Shown: in pieces, positions 57,578-64,000 of the stretch
How the letters are laid out: each line of letters opens with the position of its first letter
Position numbering within the stretch: position 1 is the first letter of the stretch
Origin: Lactobacillus gigeriorum DSM 23908 = CRBIP 24.85
GTDB taxonomy: Bacteria > Bacillota > Bacilli > Lactobacillales > Lactobacillaceae
Reading direction: 5' to 3'
DNA length: 64,000 bases
NCBI RefSeq assembly: GCF_000296855.1
Contig: NZ_CAKC01000093.1
Location: 1 to 64,000, forward strand
The notes under the pieces: model-generated
The model's input: the letters and a program-made list of their open reading frames with translations, nothing else
Told to the model about the DNA's origin: nothing
Database searches by the model: none
Translations under genes and position numbers: made by a program

Positions 57578-60500
57578 TTAAATTGGTTGAGTAGTTAATG
57601 CTAAAGCTTCTAATACATTCAAAATTAGTTCAGTAGTTTCAATACTTGAAAATACAGGGATATGAGTAAACAATGCTTGATCTCGAATTCTGATTGCATC
57701 ATCACTGGCAGTATCAGATAAATTAGTAATATTAATTACCATGTTAATTTTGTGCCGTCTAATTCGGTTCAAAATTTTATATGAATCCTGATGGATTTTT
57801 TCTACAACACCTGTGGTTATACCTGCTTCTGCTAAGACATTCGCTGTTCCTTCTGTGGCAATTAATTTAAATCCTAAACGATCAAACCGTCTTGCAAGTG
57901 AAATAATTTTATTTTTGTCTTCATCTCGAACAGAAATAAAAATAGTTCCGTAACTTGGAATATGAAGGTCACTTGCCTCATATCCTTTGTAAAGAGCTTT
58001 AGCTAATTGAGTATCTCTACCCATTACTGATCCAGATGACTTCATTTTAGAATCAAAGGTATTTTCACTATGATAATTGATAAATGAGAAGACCGGCATT
58101 TTAACATGGATATAGTCATTAGTTGGCCATAATTCTTCTTTGCAATTAAGTTCGGTTAATGATTTGCCAATAAGGACTTCAACAGTATAAGCAGTCAGAT
58201 CATTTTTTAATGCTTTGGATAAAAAAGCTACGTTGTGTCCTGCATAAGGCTTAATTTGCAAAAGAAAGATTTTGTTTTCTACTTTTAAAAAGTGCAAATT
58301 GAAAATGCCTCTGGTATGAAGTTTTTTGATAAAAGTAATTGCACTGTTAGCTAACCGGTTTTGCCCTGTAATAGAAAGATTCTGTGGTCTGAAGACTGCG
58401 ATTGAATCTGAAGCATGAGATCCTGTTTGTTCCAAGTGTTCAATAATTCCTGGGATAGTTACATTGGTACCATCAGAAATTGCAGTTACCTCATATTTTT
58501 GGCCTTCAATAAATCTAGATATGGTAATTTTCTCTGGATTATTTTCGTGTAGGTATTTCTTTACTGCAGGTAAATCATAAACGACAGCTGATTTTTGCTT
58601 TATATTATGATCGAATCCGCCAATTAAAATTGGAAAACCAAAGCGATCGGTAAATTCAATAATATCATCAATGTTTGTAGTAACTAATGAAGGTACTTTT
58701 TTGATAAACCCATTGTCATCTAATTCTTCATTGATTAGCGAGCTAATTCCAACAAAAGGATCAAAATCTTCACCGATTATGTCAATACCATGGTCACGCA
58801 ATTTTTGACTTAGAGAATTGACTTTCTTACCAGAGAATTGGATAAGAACTTGGTTAATATGTTCTTTCTTTGTAATAGCTAGGATATTTTCAACTGTAAT
58901 CGGATCAAAATATACACGATCAAGATCTTTATATCTTGAAGAAACTGATTCACTATTATTTGATAATAAAATAGTAGCATAATTATTGTTATGTAAAGTC
59001 TTAATTACGTGGCTTAACATATAATCAAATTCATTAGTAACCGAAACTTGTAGTGGTAACATACCGATTATCAAAATCTTTTTATCAGCTTGTAGCGGTT
59101 CAAGTTCATTTTCAACATCATAAGCTGAATAATAGGCATTAACATTAGGCCGATGAAAACCTGCAGAGCCATCAAGTTGAATATATGAAGGTCTAATATT
59201 GTATTTTTCAATTAATCGATCGATTTTTTGAACTGTTTCATTTCTTAAATTGGCAATTATTTCGTTGGTAAAACCATATCTTTTTGCATGTGATAAAAGA
59301 TTAGCGTCAAGTTCAGTAGCGGATTTGATTTTTCGAGCATGATCAACAATATGTTTTAGCTTTTGATAATAGATTGGATGAAGGTGAATAGAATTTTGCA
59401 GTTCGGCATACCCTGCTCCTTTGGCAATGGCTGCTAGTGTCTTTATTAAGTGAAGATCATCTGGAGACTTCAATTCGTCGATAAGTTGAGCTTTATCTTT
59501 AAAAAGTGAAGTTCGCAGAACATACCAAGCTACATTCGAATTCATTGTAGAATCTAAAGCCTTTAGAAATGCTGATTCAAAATTACGGCCAATACCCAAT
59601 GCTTCCCCACTTGCCTGCATTAAATTTCCTAAATGATAATGGTTTGTTCCTGTCTCGGTTAGTGACCAATATGGTGCCCTAATAGAAATCGTATCTAAAG
59701 TTGGCTCAATTGCTGCACATAACCCAGATGCTGGATCAGTTATTTCACTTAGTTGGTAACCAATCGCAATTTTAGCTACTACATAGCCTACACTATAAAT
59801 TCCTGATCTTTGAATCCAAGCAGCACTTCTTGTCAATCGTGATTTAATGCTCAAAACTTTAGTTTGAATTTGTGTTCCATGATGCTTAATTGCAAAGTGA
59901 ATGCTGGCTATTCCTACAATTTCCAGTTTATTAACTATCTTGCTGGAAATAGATCTTAATTCTTGAACCTGATCATTGTTAAGTGTCAAAGCGGGCATAA
60001 TTGCTATTGAGTCACCAGAGTTAATACCAACAGATTCAAGTGAATCAATAAAGTTTATAAAAACCAAATTACCTAGTTGATCACGTATTACGTTAACAGT
60101 AATCTCTTTCCAAGATGATAGATCTTCTACAAGATGATAGTTTTTCCATGAGAAATCATCATTTTGATGCTCATTTTTAAAATAGTCTAGTAACTTAGAA
60201 GCGGTGTCAAAACGCAAATGCTCATTATGGACATACTTATGGTATTTGGTCACTTGAACTGGAAAAACCACACTGTCTTTTACTTGCTTTGCTAGATTAG
60301 CAATTTGATTGACTAGTAAACGATCATTCAGTTGCCATGATAAGTTTACGTTAACGCCTATTTCAGATAGAAACTTATTACGTTGTTTTTGATCATCCAT
60401 TGCTAAAGCAAGATGATTAAGGGTTAACAATCTAATATGCATCTGCTGAAGAATACCATCCTGAAGTAATTTCTTAGCAACTTTTAAACTGGTAGTTGAA

Positions 60501-60772
60501 CCAAAAGCGGTAATTATTGCATCTGGTTCTTCCATACGAAGAATTCGCTTGAAAAAGTCAAGTGTCATCGGTTCAAGATAAACCGTCACGCCTTCTCTTT
60601 TATCTGTAGAAACTGTTGCTGGGTTTGGGTTAACTAAAACTACATGGATGCCCTCTTCAACTAAAGCATCAATCGCATCATTAGCAAGTAAGTCCATTTC
60701 AGCAACGCTTCCAACAAGAGTTGGTCCAGAACCAATTATTAATACTTTATCAATATCGTTTTCTAATGGCAT
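57578..60772 (-). CDS. carbamoyl-phosphate synthase large-subunit homologue, catalytically degenerate
   Basis: The 1064 residues have the CarB length and domain order: two ATP-grasp halves (about 1-545 and 555-930) and an MGS-like allosteric domain (about 938-1064, TEGTANVLAEAGI). Folding landmarks are kept: IGSGP at 13-17, ESVGINSGDSI at 246-256, MQASGEALGIGR at 385-396, HASDS at 786-790. The chemistry is lost. The glycine-rich ATP loop is gone near 168-185 and 717-728. Metal ligands Gln/Glu/Asn become His292/Ser308/Lys310 in the first half and His827/Gln839/Lys841 in the second. It should not make carbamoyl phosphate, yet there is no frameshift. ATG 60772 is four bases from the CarA-like stop. 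Confidence 0.9.
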   Translation of the reverse strand: MPLENDIDKVLIIGSGPTLVGSVAEMDLLANDAIDALVEEGIHVVLVNPNPATVSTDKREGVTVYLEPMTLDFFKRILRMEEPDAIITAFGSTTSLKVAKKLLQDGILQQMHIRLLTLNHLALAMDDQKQRNKFLSEIGVNVNLSWQLNDRLLVNQIANLAKQVKDSVVFPVQVTKYHKYVHNEHLRFDTASKLLDYFKNEHQNDDFSWKNYHLVEDLSSWKEITVNVIRDQLGNLVFINFIDSLESVGINSGDSIAIMPALTLNNDQVQELRSISSKIVNKLEIVGIASIHFAIKHHGTQIQTKVLSIKSRLTRSAAWIQRSGIYSVGYVVAKIAIGYQLSEITDPASGLCAAIEPTLDTISIRAPYWSLTETGTNHYHLGNLMQASGEALGIGRNFESAFLKALDSTMNSNVAWYVLRTSLFKDKAQLIDELKSPDDLHLIKTLAAIAKGAGYAELQNSIHLHPIYYQKLKHIVDHARKIKSATELDANLLSHAKRYGFTNEIIANLRNETVQKIDRLIEKYNIRPSYIQLDGSAGFHRPNVNAYYSAYDVENELEPLQADKKILIIGMLPLQVSVTNEFDYMLSHVIKTLHNNNYATILLSNNSESVSSRYKDLDRVYFDPITVENILAITKKEHINQVLIQFSGKKVNSLSQKLRDHGIDIIGEDFDPFVGISSLINEELDDNGFIKKVPSLVTTNIDDIIEFTDRFGFPILIGGFDHNIKQKSAVVYDLPAVKKYLHENNPEKITISRFIEGQKYEVTAISDGTNVTIPGIIEHLEQTGSHASDSIAVFRPQNLSITGQNRLANSAITFIKKLHTRGIFNLHFLKVENKIFLLQIKPYAGHNVAFLSKALKNDLTAYTVEVLIGKSLTELNCKEELWPTNDYIHVKMPVFSFINYHSENTFDSKMKSSGSVMGRDTQLAKALYKGYEASDLHIPSYGTIFISVRDEDKNKIISLARRFDRLGFKLIATEGTANVLAEAGITTGVVEKIHQDSYKILNRIRRHKINMVINITNLSDTASDDAIRIRDQALFTHIPVFSSIETTELILNVLEALALTTQPI

Positions 60773-60776
60773 AAGC

Positions 60777-61832
60777 TTACTCCATCATATCTAAAAAAGC
60801 ATCAAAAATTACATTAGCATCAAAACTACCAGGAGCTCCTTCCGGGTTAAAAGCAGTGGCAATAACCTGATCTTTTTTATTGCAATACCCAGCAAGAAGT
60901 TCGGTATGTAAATCATAATATTCGCGGTCCAGATGAGTTTTAACGCTATCTGGTAAAACAAGTTGATCAATATTCATCGCAGTTTGCCAAAGAATATTGC
61001 TGTTTTGCTCAATTACTGGGAAATTGATACCGTTAAACATTTGAGGCAAAGGAACTAATTCATAATCTAGGTAGAAGCTTAGGACTAAAAAGCCTAATCC
61101 AATACCCAAAATAGGATATTTCCGATAAAAAGTATCTAGAATCGGTTTTAACTTTGCTACAACTTCTTCGGGTTTACCTGGTCCATTCGAGATTACAATT
61201 GCGTCAGGGCGGATATTTTCAATATCAGAAACTGTAGTATTGTATGGTAAAACCGTAACATTGACTTTTCGCAAAGATAGTTCGCGTAATAAAGAATGTT
61301 TTAAGCCAAGATCAATAACTGCTACAGTTTTACCTACATTAGGTGCAGCATAGGCATTTTTAGTTGATACTAATGAAGAGCGATTCTTTGGTAAAACTAG
61401 TGCTCTAATTTGGTCAAAAGCATGTTCATCATCTGTATCCATGATCGATGCTTTGATTGTATTTTCTTGAACTAACTTATGAACTAGCGCCCTCGTATCG
61501 ACATTACAAATACCAGGAATATTTTTTTCTTCTAAAAAAGTTTTTAAGTCTTGAAAAGCTGGATTGTTGGAAATACTTCGGGCAATATCAGACACGATAA
61601 GTCCTTTAATTGTAGGATCAATACTTTCATAATCAATTGCGTTGATTCCTGAGTTACCGATCATAGGAGTAGTAAACACAAGAATTTTACCCGCATTTGT
61701 CGGATCAGTTAATGCTTCTTGGTAACCATAATTTCCTGTCTGAATTGCTAATTCACCAGTTGAGATAATATTTGCTCCTATTCCCTCTCCAGAAAAGGAA
61801 CTACCATCTTCTAGAATCAAGAATCTCTTCAT
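60777..61832 (-). CDS. carbamoyl-phosphate synthase small-subunit homologue, glutaminase-dead
   Basis: The 351 residues align along CarA: the N-terminal domain (LEDGSSFSGEGIGA; TGNYGYQEALTDPT; VDTRALV) and a class I amidotransferase domain from about 168. The nucleophile Cys of GICLGHQ is Gly245 (GIGLGFL), and the catalytic His of YHPE is Asn329 (AFNPE); Glu331 remains. It therefore cannot hydrolyse glutamine by the normal route. ATG 61832 follows AGAGGT. It is followed by the degenerate CarB, so partner pairing may be kept for a non-catalytic role. Confidence 0.9.
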   Translation of the reverse strand: MKRFLILEDGSSFSGEGIGANIISTGELAIQTGNYGYQEALTDPTNAGKILVFTTPMIGNSGINAIDYESIDPTIKGLIVSDIARSISNNPAFQDLKTFLEEKNIPGICNVDTRALVHKLVQENTIKASIMDTDDEHAFDQIRALVLPKNRSSLVSTKNAYAAPNVGKTVAVIDLGLKHSLLRELSLRKVNVTVLPYNTTVSDIENIRPDAIVISNGPGKPEEVVAKLKPILDTFYRKYPILGIGLGFLVLSFYLDYELVPLPQMFNGINFPVIEQNSNILWQTAMNIDQLVLPDSVKTHLDREYYDLHTELLAGYCNKKDQVIATAFNPEGAPGSFDANVIFDAFLDMME

Positions 61833-61842
61833 AGTAAACCTC

Positions 61843-62751
61843 TTACATTCTTTTACGTAAAGTTTCTAAAGTATCATGAAAAATTGTTGGAACGGGGGTT
61901 GAAAATTCTAACCAGTCATTAGTAGTTGGTTGATTAAAGCCCAACACTTGCGCATGAAGAAATTGTCCGTTACCTTTCAATGTGTTTTTTAGTCCATACA
62001 ATGGATCCCCAGCAACCGGATGACCAATATAAGAAAGGTGGACTCTGATTTGGTGAGTTCTACCCGTTTCAAGTTGGCATTGAATTAAACTAAAACCTTG
62101 ATATTGTTCAAGAACTTTAAAATGAGTTACAGCATGTTTTCCATTTTCAACTACGGCCATTTTTTTGCGGTCAAGTGGATTTCTTCCAATTGGTGCATCG
62201 ATTTTGCCAGCTTCCTCACCAAAATTACCATGAACAATTGCTAAGTAAAGACGTTTATTGATTTTATTAGCTAATTGATATTCAAGCGATTCTCTAGCAG
62301 TGGGAGTTTTAGCAATCATCAATAAACCAGATGTATCTTTATCAATTCGATGAACAATACCTGGCCTAAAACCTTCAGGGCTTGATGCTAAATCTTTAGT
62401 ATGATAAAGCAAGGCATTAACTAGAGTATGATCTGGGTGACCAGCTGAAGGATGTACTACCATACCCTGAGGCTTATTTACTACAATTACATCGTCATCT
62501 TCATAGATAATATCTAAAGGGATGTTTTCAGGCTCTAAGCTTAGAGGCTTCAAAGCAGGTACATGAACTTTTACTTCATCATTTAAAATAACCTTATAAG
62601 AAGCTTTTTCTTTTTTATTGTTGACAGTAATTTCTCCGTCCTTGATCAATTCACCTACTCTTGTGCGAGATAAATCTTCAATTTGATCGGCAATATATTT
62701 GTCGAGACGAATACCAGCCTTGTCTACGGTTAAATTATAGTCGTTGGTCAT
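61843..62751 (-). CDS. rluD: 23S rRNA pseudouridine synthase RluD-family
   Basis: A 302-residue RluA/RluD enzyme with an N-terminal S4 domain (DKAGIRLDKYIADQIEDLSRTRVGELI, about 8-34) and the catalytic segment GIVHRIDKDTSGLLMIAK (near 132-149, with the essential Asp). ATG 62751 is preferred: it starts two bases after the lspA stop, whereas the longer frame from 62781 has no ribosome binding site. LspA-RluD is a conserved pair in Firmicutes. Confidence 0.94.
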   Translation of the reverse strand: MTNDYNLTVDKAGIRLDKYIADQIEDLSRTRVGELIKDGEITVNNKKEKASYKVILNDEVKVHVPALKPLSLEPENIPLDIIYEDDDVIVVNKPQGMVVHPSAGHPDHTLVNALLYHTKDLASSPEGFRPGIVHRIDKDTSGLLMIAKTPTARESLEYQLANKINKRLYLAIVHGNFGEEAGKIDAPIGRNPLDRKKMAVVENGKHAVTHFKVLEQYQGFSLIQCQLETGRTHQIRVHLSYIGHPVAGDPLYGLKNTLKGNGQFLHAQVLGFNQPTTNDWLEFSTPVPTIFHDTLETLRKRM

Positions 62752-62752
62752 T

Positions 62753-63217
62753 CTATTTTTCAGCCCCCTCTTTTTCATCAAAAAATAGTAAATAAATGAA
62801 GATAATAATTACGCCAACGGTAATTGCTGAATCGGCTAAGTTAAAAATATTGAAATTGACAAAATCCAATTGAAGCATATCAATTACGTATTTTAGGTGT
62901 AGTCGATCAATAAAGTTGCCAATGATACCGCCCAAAACAAATGCAAGACCGATATCAAAAAGTTTATTTGAGTATTTTCGACTAAATAAGAAATATAAAC
63001 AAACTCCGATTGCTACCACACTAATGATGTAAAAAATAATCATTTGACCGGGTAGTACGTTCCAAGCAGCGCCGTTGTTTTGTAAATAGTTAAAGGATAA
63101 AATTCCAGGAATTACTTGATGAACTTCTCCAAGATGATAATTGCTAGCAATATATCCTTTAAGAATTTGATCTAAAACAACAATAATTCCACTTATTAGT
63201 AAATAAATTAGTTTCAT
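62753..63217 (-). CDS. lspA: lipoprotein signal peptidase II
   Basis: A 154-residue inner-membrane protease cutting prolipoproteins after lipid attachment. It has four membrane helices. Catalytic Asp residues lie in GGIIGNFIDRLHLKYVIDML and FNIFNLADSAI. An extended -10 (TGCTATAAT, minus strand near 63257-63265) lies about 40 bases upstream of ATG 63217. First gene of the lspA-rluD-carA-carB unit. Confidence 0.95.
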   Translation of the reverse strand: MKLIYLLISGIIVVLDQILKGYIASNYHLGEVHQVIPGILSFNYLQNNGAAWNVLPGQMIIFYIISVVAIGVCLYFLFSRKYSNKLFDIGLAFVLGGIIGNFIDRLHLKYVIDMLQLDFVNFNIFNLADSAITVGVIIIFIYLLFFDEKEGAEK

Positions 63218-63341
63218 TTGGTTTCACTATGCCTTACTTTAAATTTCTATCTAACAATTATAGCAAAAAATACTATTACTACGTTTTTTAATATTGAAAT
63301 CATATATAATGTATTTAGGTGTAAAGAAAAGAGGTATTGAT

Positions 63342-64000
63342 ATGAAGATTGGTGTATTAACCGATAGTTCAGCGTATTTATCAAAAGAACAAATTAATCA
63401 GTTCAAAAATGTAAAAGTGGTCCCTATTCCCATTATTTGGAAAAATTCTACATACTATGATTTAGTAAATATTGGTTATGAAGAATTTTACGAAAAATTA
63501 GCACAAACTGACCAACTCCCTACCACATCACAACCATCACTCGGTGAATTAAAAGGAAAAGTTGATGAATTTGTTAATGAGGACTACACAGATTTAATTG
63601 TAATACCTATTTCTAGCGGGATTTCAAGTTTTTACTCTTCAATTGAATCATACGTCAAAGATGAAGAGCGAATAAAGATACATTTGTTTGATTCTAAAGT
63701 TACGTGTGCTGGTCTTGCTAACCTAGTAATGTTGGCGGCTAGAATTACTCAAGATAAAAATGTGGATCCAGTAACAGTTATTAAGTATTTGGAAAACTTA
63801 AGATCGACAATTCAAGTACGATTTATCGTTGATGACTTGAATTACTTGAAACGCACAGGACGTTTGTCAAATGCAGCGAGTTTTGTTGGTGGATTATTAA
63901 ATATCAAACCTATCTTGGCAATGGACGTCCAAGGACAAGGAAAAATCTCGGCAATTGCTAAACAGCGTCAATATCATCGCGCATTTAATTATATTGAAAA
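63342..64000 (+). CDS. DegV-family fatty-acid-binding protein, truncated by window edge
   Basis: The reading frame from ATG 63342 (MKIGVLTDSSAYLSKEQINQ) is open to the end, giving about 219 residues. It carries LPTTSQPSLGELK, PISSGISSFYSS, DSKVTCAG and DDLNYLKRTGRLSNAASFVGGLLNIKPIL, which mark DegV/FakB. An AAAGAGGT site precedes the start, and a TATAAT lies near 63305. It is divergent from lspA, and the third DegV-type gene of the window. Confidence 0.88.
   Translation, partial: MKIGVLTDSSAYLSKEQINQFKNVKVVPIPIIWKNSTYYDLVNIGYEEFYEKLAQTDQLPTTSQPSLGELKGKVDEFVNEDYTDLIVIPISSGISSFYSSIESYVKDEERIKIHLFDSKVTCAGLANLVMLAARITQDKNVDPVTVIKYLENLRSTIQVRFIVDDLNYLKRTGRLSNAASFVGGLLNIKPILAMDVQGQGKISAIAKQRQYHRAFNYIE

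Overview
The window is a low-GC Gram-positive chromosome. Protein signatures (RpmF, DnaE, the 589-residue Pyk, XerS-type recombinase) and gene order (pfkA-pyk, xerD-ribT-scpAB-rluB, rbgA-rnhB-dprA-topA-trmFO-xerC-hslVU, lspA-rluD-car-rqcH) point to Lactobacillus in the acidophilus/johnsonii/crispatus cluster. This is judged by recognition, not by database search. No rRNA, tRNA, CRISPR array, prophage or intact insertion sequence was seen.

Layout. 1-0.8 kb: end of an amino-acid permease and a frameshifted DedA gene. 0.9-10 kb: uvrC, obgE, an OatA-like acyltransferase, rnz, a short-chain dehydrogenase, a LapA-like protein, rpmF and a cytosolic 5'-nucleotidase-like enzyme. 10-16.4 kb: dnaE, then the glycolytic pair pfkA-pyk behind a near-perfect CcpA (cre) site. 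16.4-25.9 kb: cvfB, xerD, ribT, scpA, scpB, rluB, an FMN riboswitch with terminator controlling ribU, a LysM protein, cmk, rpsA, der and the HU gene. 26-33 kb: TPR protein, YitT, cca, TrhA, DegV, YozE, rbgA, rnhB. 33-42 kb: dprA, topA, trmFO, xerC, hslV, hslU, a GNAT enzyme (where codY sits in Bacillus) and an aldose-epimerase-like protein. 42.6-51 kb: plsY, parE, parC, a LysR regulator, ppaC, a cyclophilin, an XRE regulator. 51-54 kb: AT-rich, gene-poor, with a frameshifted TMEM175-type channel gene, a dif site and a third tyrosine recombinase. 54.2-64 kb: DegV, a MarR-like regulator, rqcH, then lspA-rluD-carA-carB on the minus strand and a partial third DegV gene.

Most notable points. (1) A 28-bp sequence at 52165-52192 matches the Bacillus-type XerCD dif site closely, and gene orientation changes around it from mainly plus to mainly minus. 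This window therefore probably spans the replication terminus. xerC, xerD and a XerS-like recombinase are all present, the last about 0.8 kb from dif. (2) The carA and carB genes are full length but have lost essentially all catalytic residues: the glutaminase Cys and His, both ATP-grasp glycine loops and the metal ligands of both halves. They sit between rluD and rqcH, where Bacillus has the complete pyr operon. They look like a retained pseudo-carbamoyl-phosphate synthetase, with fold and allosteric domain kept but chemistry lost. (3) Two membrane-protein genes (DedA, TMEM175) are each broken by loss of one T from a run expected to be seven T. (4) ribT remains beside scpA without riboflavin-synthesis genes, while an FMN riboswitch controls riboflavin uptake, suggesting riboflavin auxotrophy.
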